Numbered from the stretch's first letter, positions 50,555 through 60,978 are shown. The stretch: 64,000 nucleotides of DNA from RI-153 sp041391225 (GCA_041391225.1 JAWKOL010000008.1:62001-126000); one strand, 5' to 3'. Program-made: numbers and translations. Notes: generated by a model from the sequence alone, not told the origin.

Positions 50555-51093
50555 GTGAGTAAGTGGAAGACACTTCTGTTCGTTATCACAGTTTTGTGCG
50601 CTAGGTTGCTGACGGGGTGCAGTGTTGGCCCCTCTTCGTCGATGTGGATTGACTACCAGCGCAGCGGCAGGTTTGTTGGTTTTTGATGATCACCTTACGG
50701 TATTGAACACAGGTGAAGCCACGTTGGCGCGCAAATCGACGCAGTTCACATTCACCCTAGACGATGCAACCATCAGCCAACTGCAGGGCAATTGGATGTA
50801 GCGGTGTTTTCAGAACTACGCAGGGAGTATCTGCCGGAACGTCAGGGCGCGGATCTAATCACCTACACCATCATAGTCAACGGCCACAACGACAAGACGA
50901 TGGATGGTGCTATGCCCAGCCACTCAAGCCTATTGTGAAATCGCTCAGTAAAGATTATTGGAGTCAGCCAGTGGCGCATAGCGTGTTCTTAGAGTCTATC
51001 CTGGAAATTCACAGCAGCTCGGCGAGTTTCACAATTCAAGGTGGGCGTTCTGCTGCGCACTGTAATTTCAGGATAAATAACGTAATTTTGTGA
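50555..51093 (+). pseudogene. small lipoprotein of unknown function, frameshifted
   Basis: GTG start with TAGGAGC upstream. The signal WKTLLFVITVLCARLLTGC ends in a lipobox-like LTGC. The frame closes at 50686, while sensible sequence continues in other frames: 'LTVLNTGEATLARKSTQFTFTLDDATISQLQG', then 'ERQGADLITYTIIVNGHNDKTMDG', ending near 51093 ('SASFTIQGGRSAAHCNFRINN'). No domain is recognised. It is the first of three consecutive secreted proteins on this strand. Confidence 0.45.
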
Positions 51094-51106
51094 GCAAAGG
51101 AAAGAC

Positions 51107-53083
51107 GTGATGAAAAAACGAATCGTAGTACTCTCGAGTGTAATTACTGTGCTGATGGCATTGGTGCTCTTCAGCCAACCGGGCTTTCACAACCGTCGAC
51201 TGGAGCTGCGTAACCTGCTACGGCAGCAGACCGGGAGCGATGTTGAGATTACCTGGAACCCGATCACCGATGCGCCGAGCTTTCTGCGTGGCAGCATTCC
51301 GGTGGTTGGTGTGGCAGCGCAGGATGCAGATAGCGCTGCTTCCGCTGCGTTTGCTTTTGCCGAGCAATATGCCGCTTTGTTCGGCTTGCGTTATGCCTCC
51401 CAAGAACTGGGTGTTACACAGAACAATGTTGACGCTTTGAACATGCGTCACGTCACGTTCCAGCAAATGTACCAAGGTGTGGAGGTCTACGGCGCCCAGA
51501 TGAAACTGCATTTTAGCGCGGATGGGCAGGAAATTGTAGCTGTCGGCAGTAGTATTGTGCCTGGTATTTGTCCTCGTTGATACCGAAGCGGACATCACAT
51601 CGGCTCAAGCTATTGCCAATGCAGCCGAGGCAATGCCGAATGGGCTACTGCATTCGATTCCACAGTTAGTGATCTACGCACCGACAAACACCAAGACGTG
51701 CGGGACGGCCTGGATGGTGGAACTCGCGACGACACGATCGCACGCACCGTCTATGTGATCGATGCAAAAGTGGCGCCATCATCGACGCCATCAACCGCCT
51801 CTACGAGGAAGATCGCAAAACCTATGACGCCAGAAACACCTTCAATCTGCCAGGAAACTCCTGATGCGTTCCGGGAGACAGCGCGTTTGGTGATACTGAT
51901 GTCGATAATGCCCACGACTTTGCTGGTGAAATATGACTACTACTGGAACGTGCATGGGCGAGATAGCTACGATGATCAAGGTGCAGCCCTGATCTCTACC
52001 GCAAACTACGGCGACAACTACCTCAATGCGTTTTGGAATGGGGTACAGATGGTCTACGGCGATCACTTTGCAGTGGACGATGTGGTTGCTCGAGCACGTA
52101 CGGAGCCTGGCGCCAGTTGGAGTATCGCTGGCAGTCAGGGGCGCTCAACGAGAGCTTTTCGGATATCTTCGGCGCAATGGTGGATGTGATGATTGGCTCA
52201 TGGGCGAAGATCTGCCATCTGAAGTCTTGGGGAAAACGATGCCATTCGCGATCTCGCCGATCCAACGCGATTCAGCCCGGCTGCGCATACCGATGACTGG
52301 GTCGCTACCTGTTCCGACGAGGAAGGTGTACCACACCAACAGCGGTATCACAAACAAGGCTTTCTATAACATTGCCACTGCATCGGCAAAGACAAGGCTG
52401 AGCAGATCTTCTACCGCACACTGCAATCTGTTACAGGCGTCAATTCGAGCCTGGAAGATGCACGTGCTGGTGCCCTCCAGTCGGCACAGGACATTTACGG
52501 CAGCAAGCGGCATGGAATACGGCAGCGTAGAGACAGGCTTCAACAATGTGGGGCTGGACGGCGCATGGCAGCCGGAACCCAGCAGTTGCACCTGTGCTGC
52601 ATCGACGGCGATTGAGAAGACGAAAACGTCTACGCCGAGCCTGTTTCGGCGCTGGCTGTGGCCTCTACACTTTACCGTACGTGATCAGTTGCTCACCGGG
52701 GAAGCTGGTCTTCACTACCGCACCCTCTACGAAGCCCACACCGGGCGCATCAGCTATCTGCTGATTACCAACGGTGCGCAGCGCGCCAGCGGCGGTGAGA
52801 TCCTGAAACAGGTGACACCTGGTCTCGACAAACTAATGGATGGTGACGGAGATGAAGTGATCATCGAAGCGGCGACGGTAGAAGACGTACTTGCTTTCCC
52901 TCACCCAGTACGGCTGAAGACGATCTCGCCAAAGGTGACGGCGAGTTGGCGGCCACCATCGAAGAAGAAATGCGGCGTATTGATTGGGATCATCTTGTGG
53001 GCATGACGTACGACGAGGCGTGGACCTACATCCAGTCACGCACCAACGTCAATCTGATCCACCTGCCCTTGATTGCGCGCTAA
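51107..53083 (+). pseudogene. M4 (thermolysin-like) neutral metalloprotease, many frameshifts
   Basis: Signal peptide (VVLSSVITVLMALVLFSQPG) and FTP-type propeptide ('LGVTQNNVDALNMRHVTFQQMYQGVEVYGAQMKLHFSADGQ') in the first frame. Then 'YDYYWNVHGRDSYDDQGAALISTANYGDNYLNAFWNGVQMVYGD', the standard M4 block, in a second. 'EYRWQSGALNESFSDIFGAMVD' with the third zinc ligand Glu is in a third, and 'HTNSGITNKAFYNIATA' in a fourth. The HExxH site expected near 52085 reads GTTGCTCGAGCACGTACGGAG, i.e. damaged by two or more missing bases. Ends near 53083 (IQSRTNVNLIHLPLIAR). Would be a secreted zinc endopeptidase. Confidence 0.82.
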
Positions 53084-53160
53084 GGTTCCTGGCAGAGCAG
53101 TACAGGTCGGCGAATTCTCAATGTAATCACATGTCACATCAACAGCACGGAGCGAAGAAG

Positions 53161-56084
53161 ATGTCTCGGAGTCGATGGATTTCCAACTGCGCGTTCATTG
53201 TCTCAGCGCTCCTGCTATCCGTTGTGATGATTGGAATTGGTTCAGCGACTCAACACATCGTAGCTGCGGTGCGTCAAACCGCGGCTACGATCTTTTCCCC
53301 AAATAACATTGGCGGGGTTTCCGGCAATGGCGATGAACAATGACGCCGACGTCTACCCGGCGGTGGCTTATGACGCGATAGGCCAACGATATCTGGCGGT
53401 GTGGATGACCGCACGCAATGCCGGCTCCTCGTCGGACGGTTTCGATATCTATGGCGTCTACCTCAATGAAAACGGGCAGAGCACCAGTAGTCAGTTTCGC
53501 ATTCAGATGACAACAGTGTCGCGTTCAACGGGCTACCGGTGGTGGTGGTAAGCAACAATGAGTTTGTTGTCAGCAGGCGGCAAAAGGAAGGTCGCTGCCG
53601 CATCTACGCGCAGCGTGTCACCGACACAGCGTCGCGTACGGATCGTCTGCTTTTGTCCGGTACTTTGCATTATCACTCGCCAAGTCTTGTTTACAATTCG
53701 GCGCAACAACGCTATGTGCTCGCCTACGTCGCTGGTGACGACTATCTCCCCCCAAGTTTTTTGGGAACAACCACCGACGATTGCGGCAACAATGCCGCCA
53801 GTACCAGTGGTGCTCAAGCTGTAGATTTCTACTTCAACGGCGATACCGTGATCACTGGCGACATCGTCAACGTCTCCGGCTGTGAATCAGGGCGCCTTCC
53901 GACCTCATCTCGTCTGCAATCCGGCACAGAACCAATATCTGGTTGCATGGGAAGATCGACGCAACGCTCAGGGCAGGCCTACCGCTTCGATGTCTACGCA
54001 CAGCGACCGGCGCCGATTTACAGCCTTCGGGCGATAACCTCGCTTTGGCTACCGGCTACGATTACGCAATCAGGACACTTCCGCTACATGGACACTGCGC
54101 CCTGCAATCGCCGCCGGAGACGGGCAATTCCTGGCTACATGGTTTCAACGGCACCCTCCGATAGTGCTGTCACCTGGTCGGTGACAGCACGGTCGATTTC
54201 AACAACGGCACATTGGGGGCGGCCTTCCCTGTGGTGCAGATGTCTTTTGCGCAGCCTCATGCGGTCAATCGCCAACTGGCTATCTAGCAATCACCTATGC
54301 CGCTGACAGAGAGGAATACCTGCTTGGCATGACGAGGTCATCTGGAATCGGTGTGGGGCTATTTCTCATTGGCGCGCGTACAGAGGACCAAAGCGGCGAA
54401 CTCTTGCGGATGGATGGAACCGTGCAGGATAGCGTCGGTATCGGCTATTCGATTGACTATGAAAATGACGATCAAATCGGCATGGGTCTGGCCCTGAAAC
54501 CTACCGGCGATCCAGCGATGGCCGACTACGCATGACTGTCTACGCCAAACACCGCACGGATCAAACTTCACAAGACTACGATGTCTGGAGTGTGCGTACA
54601 GGCGACGCCACCTTCTCAGGTATCGCTTCCTCCTCGCTGCCGGGTTGGTCGGCGGATAGGCTTGTCGACAACAACCTGACCACACAGTGGAGCAGCTACG
54701 GCCACACGGAGCATCTGTCAAGTTCAGAGTGGGCGGCGGTGCTCTTGCAGCAGCGCACCGACATCCAACAGATCCGGCTCTACCCGCGCTACAACGCAGC
54801 GCAACAGGCCGACGGCTTCCCAAAGACTTCGTGTTGCTCTACTCGTACAACGGCTACCGCGGCGAACGCGAGTTGACGTGCAACCCTGAGGATCCACGTT
54901 TTGCTGATGTGGGGAACTGGATCCCCATGTCCAACTTCTCGGGCTACGCCCAGCCGACCGGTGGATGGGTGACTTTCGATGTCAATGGTCTTGGCGCGGA
55001 CTGTGTGCGCGTCCTTTCGAACACAACTTACACAAGATGGCTACGGCAACCGCTACTTCCAACTCGGCGAATTCCAGGTGCTCCGGAACAGCCAACCCGT
55101 CGTCGTCACCCAGGCTGTCGCTTCCTCCTCGCTGCCGGGTTGGTCGGCGGATAGGCTCGTCGACAACAACCTGACCACACAGTGGAGCAGCTACGGCCAC
55201 ACAGAGCATCTGTCGAGTTCAGAGTGGGCGGCGGTGCTCTTGCAGCAGCACCGACATCCAACAGATCGGCTCTACCCGCGCTACAATGCAGCACAACAGG
55301 CCGACGGCTTCCCAAAGACTTCGTGTTGCTCTACTCGTACAACGGCTACCGCGGCGAACACGAGTTGACGTGCAACCCTGAGGATCCACGTTTGCTGATG
55401 TGTAGGGGAACTGGATCCCCATGTCCAACTTCTCGAGCTGCGCCCAGCCGACCGGCGGATGGGTGACTTTCGATGTCAATTGGCGAAAGCGGATTTGTGT
55501 GCGCGTCCTTTCGACACAACTTACAAAGATGGCTACGGCAACCGCTACTTCCAACTCGGCGAATTCCAGGTGCTCCGGAACAGCCAACCCGTCGTCGTCA
55601 CCCAGGCTGTCGCTTCCTCCTCGCTGCCGGGTTGGTCGGCGGATAGGCTCGTCGACAACAACCTGACCACACAGTGGAGCAGCTACGGCCACACAGAGCA
55701 TCTGTCGAGTTCAGAGTGGGCGGCGGTGCTCTTGCAGCAGCGCACCGACATCCAACAGATCCGGCTCTACCGCGCTACAATGCAGCACAACAGGCCGACG
55801 GCTTCCCCAAAGACTTCGTGTTGCTCTACTCGTACAACGGCTACCGCGGCGAACGCGAGTTGACGTGCAACCCTGAGGATCCACGTTTTGCTGATGTGGG
55901 GAACTGGATCCCCATGTCCAGCTTCTCGGGCTACGCCCAGCCGACCGGTGGATGGGTGACTTTCGATGTCAATGGTCTTGGCGCGGACTGTGTGCCACGC
56001 GTCCTTTCGACACAACTTACACAAGATGGCTACGGCAACCGCTACTTCCAACTCGGCGAATTCCAGGTGAACCCCATGAATTAA
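53161..56084 (+). pseudogene. large secreted protein: propeller-like region plus three tandem discoidin (F5/8 type C) repeats, many frameshifts
   Basis: N-terminal membrane/signal segment (FIVSALLLSVVMIGIGSA). Then repeats of the type 'DADVYPAVAYDAIGQRYLAVWM' and 'YHSPSLVYNSAQQRYVLAYVAGDD', a beta-propeller-like array (53340-54530). Then three domains of about 165 residues: 'SSSLPGWSADRLVDNNLTTQWSS...EWAAVLLQQ', 'IQQIRLYPRYN', 'YFQLGEFQV', which look like carbohydrate- or surface-binding discoidin domains. The three copies are almost identical in DNA but each is interrupted at different points. About 970 residues if repaired. Likely an extracellular binding or adhesion protein encoded next to the protease. 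Confidence 0.7.
54623..56080 (+). repeat. three tandem near-identical 492-495 base units encoding discoidin domains
   Basis: Units start at 54623, 55118 and 55610, each with TCGCTTCCTCCTCGCTGCC. Differences are mostly single-base losses in runs: TTCCC in units 1 and 2 against TTCCCC in unit 3; CTACCCGCG in 1 and 2 against CTACCGCG in 3; CGTTTTGC in 1 and 3 against CGTTTGC in 2. Confidence 0.9.
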
Positions 56085-56090
56085 TAGAGA

Positions 56091-56164
56091 TAGGACTTAC
56101 GCACTGTTTAGGGGTAGGGGCGCAATATATTGCGCCCTTACAGGCGTGGCTTGCGTAAGTCCTA
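56091..56164. mobile_element. MITE-like element, 74 bases, with target duplication
   Basis: Terminal inverted repeats TAGGACTTACGCA and TGCGTAAGTCCTA are perfect over 13 bases and flanked by AGAGA on both sides (56086-56090 and 56165-56169), a five-base duplication. Inside is a 20-base palindrome GGGCGCAATATATTGCGCCC (56118-56137). It has no coding capacity and must be moved by a transposase elsewhere; ends starting GGACTTACGCA are, as I recall, common among such elements. Confidence 0.85.
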
Positions 56165-56194
56165 AGAGAAATCAGATAGAGGTCGCCGTATGCG

Positions 56195-56243
56195 GAGTAG
56201 GCACGCCTCGTGCCGACTGAGTCGCACGTGGGTGTGCTCACTC
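56195..56243. repeat. decayed copy of the GTGAGCACGCCCTCGTGCGG hairpin, copy 3
   Basis: GAGTAGGCACGCCTCGTGCC and GTCGCACGTGGGTGTGCTCACTC still pair over much of their length but with several changes. The rest of this 383-base gap contains one-sided arms of CCTAATCCCCCAATC units (56411-56451) just before the ribosome site of the next gene. Confidence 0.55.
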
Positions 56244-56467
56244 CTCAATTGTCCGAAATCTACTTGTTTGCTCCGAAACTGAAATCCCCCCGAAACCCCC
56301 TCAGAATTTGGCGCGTGATCATGGTAGGGGTAGGATGGAGATAACGCCGAATTGTGGTTGAGACGTGAGCGGAGATTGGGCAATAGCGCGAGTACGCGAC
56401 CGATCCTTTCGCCTAATCCCCCAATCTCCTAATCCCCCAATCCCTTCCCCCACCAGGAGACCCGTGC

Positions 56468-58186
56468 ATGGACAAGCAACACCTCGACCAAATCGTCGCC
56501 CGTCTGCAACAGCGCAAGGACGATTGGGCGCGCTTGCCGCTCAGCGAGAAGGTCCACCACCTGGGCGAGTTGCGCCGCCGCACGGGCAAGACGGCGCGGC
56601 GCTGGGTGGAGGCAGCGCTCAAGGCCAAGGCCATCCCCGAAGGATCTTCTCTGGCCGGCGAGGAATGGTCGGGCGGGCCGTGGGCGTTCTTGCACGGCAT
56701 CAACCGCTACGTGGAGACACTGGTGACGCTGGACACAGGCGGCGATCTGCTGGAACGCTGTGGCCCGGTGCGCACGCTGCCCAACGGGCAGGTAACGGTT
56801 GAGGTCTTCCCGCTCAACATCTACGAGCGGCTGCTACTCAGCGGCATCCACGCCGACGTGTGGATGGCGCCGGGCGTCACCGCGGAAAATCTGCGCGGAC
56901 ACATGGCCTCGAACATGAAGGCCGAGAACCTGTGCGGCAAAGTGTCGTTGGTGCTGGGCGCGGGGAACGTATCCAGCATCACCCCAATGGACGTGCTGCA
57001 CAAGCTGCTCAACGAACACAGCGTCTGTGTCGTCAAGATGAACCCTGTCAACGATTACTTGGGGCCGATCTTTGAGGAGATCTTCGAAGCACTGATCGCC
57101 TACGGCTTCGTCGCGTTTGTCTACGGCGGCGCGGATGTGGGCGACTACCTGGCCCACCACACCGGCGTCGACGAACTGCACATGACGGGCAGCGCCCGCA
57201 CCTACAACGCCATCGTCTTTGGGCCGGGGGAAGAGGGCGAGGCGCGCCGCAAACGCAACGAACCGCTTCTGCGCAAACGCTTCACCGCCGAGTTGGGTAA
57301 CGTGACCCCCACCATCGTCGTCCCCGGCCCGTGGACGGAGACGGATCTACGCTTCCAGGCCGAGCACATCTTTACGCAGAAGATGCAGAACGGCGGCTTC
57401 AACTGTGTGGCGGCGCAGGTACTGGTGACGCCGTCCTCGTGGCCGCAGACGGGGCGCTTGCTCTATCACCTGCGCACGGTGATCCGCAGCGAGGCGACGC
57501 GCGTGGCCTACTACCCCGGCGCGGAAAAGCGCGTGGAACAGGCGATCCACGCTCACCCACACCAGGCCGACGTGCTCGATCCGCCGCATGTGGGCATGGC
57601 GCCACGCACGCTGATTACCGATCTTGACCCTAACGGCGATTCATCGCTCTTCCACAATGAGATTTTCGGCAGCGTCCTGGCGCAGACGAGCCTGCCCGGC
57701 GAGTCCGCTGCGGCGTTTCTTGCCAACGCCGTGCGCTTCTGCAACGAGCACCTGGACGGCACGCTGGCCGCCAATCTCATCGTTCATCCGCACACGCTGC
57801 GCAGTGAGAAGGCGGCCATCGAGCAGACGTTGGCCGATCTGCGTTATGGCGCCATCGGCGTTAACCTGTGGGCGGGCGCTGGCTTCCTGCTCTCGCAGAC
57901 CTCGTGGGGCGCCTACCCCGGCCACACGCCTAACGAGGTAGGCAGCGGCATCGGCCAGGTACACAACACCTTCTTCTTCGACAGGCCGCAGAAGAGCGTC
58001 CTCTACGGCAACTTCTACCCGTTCCCCCGTAACCTGCTACACGGTGAATGGCACTTCCTGCCCAAGCCGCCGTGGTTTATCACCCATCGGCAGAACCACA
58101 CCGTGGGCTGGCGCATGGCCGCTTTCGCCGAAAACCCTGGCTGGCTGCACCTGCCCGGCCTGTTCGTGGACGCGCTGCGCGGGTGA
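56468..58186 (+). CDS. aldehyde dehydrogenase family protein
   Basis: 572 residues, longer than the usual 480-500. NAD-binding region 'GKVSLVLGAGNVSSITPMDVLHKLLNEHSVCVVKMNP', 'LHMTGSARTYNAIVFG' (nucleotide loop), general base Glu275 in 'TAELGNVTPTIV' and catalytic Cys313 in 'NGGFNCVAAQVLV'. 'DSSLFHNEIFGSVLAQ' and 'DGTLAANLIVHP' match the family's closing motifs. The loop 'LGNVTP' and the extended C-terminus (FFFDRPQKSVLYGNFYPFPRN...) are unlike the best-known groups, so the aldehyde cannot be guessed. Single gene, followed by a terminator. Confidence 0.9.
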   Translation: MDKQHLDQIVARLQQRKDDWARLPLSEKVHHLGELRRRTGKTARRWVEAALKAKAIPEGSSLAGEEWSGGPWAFLHGINRYVETLVTLDTGGDLLERCGPVRTLPNGQVTVEVFPLNIYERLLLSGIHADVWMAPGVTAENLRGHMASNMKAENLCGKVSLVLGAGNVSSITPMDVLHKLLNEHSVCVVKMNPVNDYLGPIFEEIFEALIAYGFVAFVYGGADVGDYLAHHTGVDELHMTGSARTYNAIVFGPGEEGEARRKRNEPLLRKRFTAELGNVTPTIVVPGPWTETDLRFQAEHIFTQKMQNGGFNCVAAQVLVTPSSWPQTGRLLYHLRTVIRSEATRVAYYPGAEKRVEQAIHAHPHQADVLDPPHVGMAPRTLITDLDPNGDSSLFHNEIFGSVLAQTSLPGESAAAFLANAVRFCNEHLDGTLAANLIVHPHTLRSEKAAIEQTLADLRYGAIGVNLWAGAGFLLSQTSWGAYPGHTPNEVGSGIGQVHNTFFFDRPQKSVLYGNFYPFPRNLLHGEWHFLPKPPWFITHRQNHTVGWRMAAFAENPGWLHLPGLFVDALRG

Positions 58187-58297
58187 AAGGGTGTTCTGCA
58201 TTTTGTGAAGATATCCGCGTGCTGTGGGCAGGGTGACGGCCAAAGGCGGGGCGGAGCGCGGCAGAGCAAATGAAATAGAAGGATGTTGAAAGAAGAA

Positions 58298-58329
58298 AAC
58301 CCGTCAGGTTTTCTAAAGCCTGACGGGTT
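58298..58329. terminator. hairpin terminator after the aldehyde dehydrogenase gene
   Basis: AACCCGTCAGG pairs with CCTGACGGGTT over 11 bases around TTTTCTAAAG. It lies between convergent genes and can serve both. Confidence 0.8.
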
Positions 58330-58391
58330 AGGGAGGACATGGGTTCGTGTAATCTGTGTGAGGCGCTCACTACGCGCTCAAGTCGCCGATC

Positions 58392-58820
58392 CTAGATAAA
58401 CCCGGTGATCAGCGCCACGCCCAACGCCACCAACAAGCCAGTGACGATGAAGGTCAGCGCGCCGTTGCGGAATTTGTTGGCGTCGACGGGCGCTTTGCGT
58501 CCGCGTATCCAGCCCACATGCATCACAACAACGGCAATCAGCATCAGGGCAGGGTGTTCCATCATCTGAATGCGGCGGAAACCTTCTTCAAGCTGATCGT
58601 AGTACGACTGCATGGGCAACATGCCCCAGATGATCAACCCCAGCAACAGTTGAATGTCCACTGCAATCGTGGTGAAGAGACCGAGCCGACGATCTAGATT
58701 GGTCCATTGGCCTTTCTGTAGCCAGCCGATCACATACTTCACAATCACCACTGCCAGCAACAACAGCACGATGTAGCGCCAGCCGGAGTGGGCTTCTTTA
58801 AGAATTGTGTACAGATCCAT
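58392..58820 (-). CDS. small four-helix membrane protein of unknown function
   Basis: 142 residues with four hydrophobic helices: 'WRYIVLLLLAVVIVKYVIGWL', 'DIQLLLGLIIWGML', 'HPALMLIAVVVMHVGWI', 'LTFIVTGLLVALGVALITGF'. Conserved-looking His residues in 'LKEAHSGWRY' and 'MEHPALMLIAVVVMHVGW' lie at helix ends, so heme binding as in small cytochrome b-like proteins is possible. I recall similar short proteins in Chloroflexota and Bacteroidota without a proven function. No operon partner. Confidence 0.65.
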   Translation of the reverse strand: MDLYTILKEAHSGWRYIVLLLLAVVIVKYVIGWLQKGQWTNLDRRLGLFTTIAVDIQLLLGLIIWGMLPMQSYYDQLEEGFRRIQMMEHPALMLIAVVVMHVGWIRGRKAPVDANKFRNGALTFIVTGLLVALGVALITGFI

Positions 58821-58865
58821 TATGTTCGGGGTGCCTTTCTAAAGTGAATATGTTGATATTTTGAA

Positions 58866-58976
58866 GAAGAGATTTGGCGATTCGGCGATTATGATATTCG
58901 GGATCGTCGCCTCGTGGGCTACCCTCAATCGCTTCATCGCCGAGTCGCCCAATCTCCTCACTGTTCTCAATCTGCT
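58866..58976. repeat. inverted repeat, GATTTGGCGATTCGGCG type
   Basis: GAAGAGATTTGGCGATTCGGCGATTATG on the left (given as description) is answered by CATCGCCGAGTCGCCCAATCTCCTC on the right, around GATCGTCGCC...GGGCTACC. It runs up to the end of the PadR gene. Confidence 0.6.
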
Positions 58977-59509
58977 GGGCTTGCCGCCCGCGCCTTCACC
59001 CATTCCTCGATCTCGTCGAGCCAGCGCAGATCCGTCTCCACATGACGAATGATGCGTGAGAGCGAGAGGTGCATGGCATCGTCGCTGTGCATGGCGCGCT
59101 GAACTTCTTGGAGCCGTGCCAATCGAGCGGCGACGGCGTGTCGTTTTGTAGACAGCAGGCGCAAGGCGTCGTCCACGGGCAGGTCGTTGATGAAGGCGAC
59201 GCCGAGGTCGTCGGCGCTTTCGCCGGGATCGTATTTGGCTAGATTCAGCCGCAACAAGCGCTGGTACTCGACTTCACCCGCTGCGGTGATCTCGTAGATC
59301 TGCCGCGGCGGACGGTTGCCCACCTGCTCCGTGCGCGTGGACACGAGTCCTTGCGCTGAGAGTTTGTCCAACGTGTAGTAGGCCGTCGACGGCTTCAGAT
59401 CGGTGAGGAAATCAAGGTGTTCCTCCAAGAATTGATTCAACTGATAGCCGTGCATCTCCTCGATGCGCAACAGCCCCAGCAACAAGAGCTTCCGATCCGG
59501 TAAGTCCAT
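58967..59509 (-). CDS. PadR family transcriptional regulator
   Basis: 180 residues from ATG 59509; a TTG four codons earlier is possible. The winged helix reads 'LLLLGLLRIEEMHGYQLNQFLEE...LKPSTAYYTLDKLSAQGLVST', followed by 'RQIYEITAAGEVEYQRLL' and a C-terminal helical dimerisation part with 'ARLARLQEVQRAM'. PadR regulators usually repress an efflux pump and respond to its drug substrates. The MFS pump gene ends 90 bases upstream on the same strand, so the pair probably works together. Confidence 0.9.
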   Translation of the reverse strand: MDLPDRKLLLLGLLRIEEMHGYQLNQFLEEHLDFLTDLKPSTAYYTLDKLSAQGLVSTRTEQVGNRPPRQIYEITAAGEVEYQRLLRLNLAKYDPGESADDLGVAFINDLPVDDALRLLSTKRHAVAARLARLQEVQRAMHSDDAMHLSLSRIIRHVETDLRWLDEIEEWVKARAASPAD

Positions 59510-59598
59510 GTGCGTGTCCAATCAAGTGATGACCAGCGATACAACGTCAAACGCAGCGCATTGTACCATATTTTGATGTGCGTTCTATCACAGTTACC

Positions 59599-60978
59599 TC
59601 AAGCAGTCTGCATTGCGTTAGCCATCTCGTCTTGGCGCGATTGCAACCCCAGGCTCAACACCACAAGGACCGCCGCAGCGCCTGCCACAAACAAGTACGA
59701 AAGCGTGTAGCCGTCTACGCCGCCGCCGTGGCTGGCGGCCACCGCACCCACCAGTGCGCCGCTCACCAACTGCCCCACGCCGGTTGAGATCGTCACCATG
59801 CCTTGCGCCGCCGTACGATCCCGCTCCGGCGCTTCGTTGAGCATGATGTAGCGGATCGGCGCGCCCAACAGGCTCGACAGCCCGAACCCAATCAAAATCC
59901 CGGCTACGATGAAAGACGTCATGTTGGCGCCAAAGAGACCGAGCAGCAACATGCCCAGCGCCAGTGTCACCGTGCCTGCCAGAATGATCATGCGTGAGCC
60001 TAATTGGTTCAGTAGTCGTCCACCCAGTGGCGAACCTACCGAAATCGCCAACACAAGCGGCAGCAGCATGAAACTGGCGCTGCTCTCGCTCATCCCAAAA
60101 GCCGCCACGGCCAGCGCAGGCAAGAAGACCATCGCCGCCTCGCCCAATCCGGCCCCCACGGAAAGCAAATAGGCCAACACCAACTGCTTGCTGCCGAACA
60201 GATTCGGCTGGATCAGCGGATCCGGCGCGCGTCGTTCCACCCACGCAAAGGCAACCACGGCAACCAATGCCGCCGCCAGGAACGGCCACACATTGATCGA
60301 CGATAGCGATTGCACCACGTTGGCTGTGTCCAACTGGTTCACGCCGAAAGTCAGTCCGGCCAGGAAGATCGCCATCAACGCCAGCCCGGCAAAGTCGAAG
60401 GGCTGGCGCACAGCGGCATGGGTGGTGGGCAGGACACGCGCCCCCAGCACCACGATTACCACCGCCAACGGCAGGTTGATCAGGAAAAGCCAGTGCCAAC
60501 TGATCAACAACAAGATACCGCCCAGGATCGGCCCTACGATGAAGGCCAACCCAAAGACAGCGCCGATCAACCCCAACGCGCTGCCCTTCTTCTCCTGTGG
60601 GAAGGTGTCGCCCACCACCGCCGACGCCACGGGCCAGATGCCGCCCGCGCTGATCCCCTGGAGCGCTCGGCTGACCAGCAGCATGGTGAAGTTCATCGAC
60701 GCCGCCACCCCCAGCGAGCCAAGCGCGAACAGCCCAATGTCGAGCAGATAGATCGCCCGTCGCCCGTAGCGATCGCTGAGTTTGGACATCAGTGGTGCGC
60801 CCACCAGGTTGAAGAAGACATAGATCGTAAACACCCACGCCACCGCCCGGTCGTCCACACCGAACGCGTCACGCAGCGCGGGCAGCGCCGGCCCCACAAT
60901 CGCAATATCCAGCGCGCCCATCAACACACCTAAAAAGAGGACCGTCAACACTTGCCGACTGCTCTTCCCCTCAGTCAT
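59599..60978 (-). CDS. MFS multidrug efflux transporter (DHA-type)
   Basis: 459 residues, start at the ATG encoding TEGKSSRQVLTVLFLGVLMGALD. Motif A 'LMSKLSDRYGRRAIYLLDI' between helices 2 and 3 and the antiporter motif C region 'LGLIGAVFGLAFIVGPILGGILL' in helix 5 mark drug:H+ antiport. About 14 hydrophobic helices are visible, as in the EmrB/QacA group. Located directly upstream of a PadR-type regulator on the same strand. Confidence 0.9.
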   Translation of the reverse strand: MTEGKSSRQVLTVLFLGVLMGALDIAIVGPALPALRDAFGVDDRAVAWVFTIYVFFNLVGAPLMSKLSDRYGRRAIYLLDIGLFALGSLGVAASMNFTMLLVSRALQGISAGGIWPVASAVVGDTFPQEKKGSALGLIGAVFGLAFIVGPILGGILLLISWHWLFLINLPLAVVIVVLGARVLPTTHAAVRQPFDFAGLALMAIFLAGLTFGVNQLDTANVVQSLSSINVWPFLAAALVAVVAFAWVERRAPDPLIQPNLFGSKQLVLAYLLSVGAGLGEAAMVFLPALAVAAFGMSESSASFMLLPLVLAISVGSPLGGRLLNQLGSRMIILAGTVTLALGMLLLGLFGANMTSFIVAGILIGFGLSSLLGAPIRYIMLNEAPERDRTAAQGMVTISTGVGQLVSGALVGAVAASHGGGVDGYTLSYLFVAGAAAVLVVLSLGLQSRQDEMANAMQTA

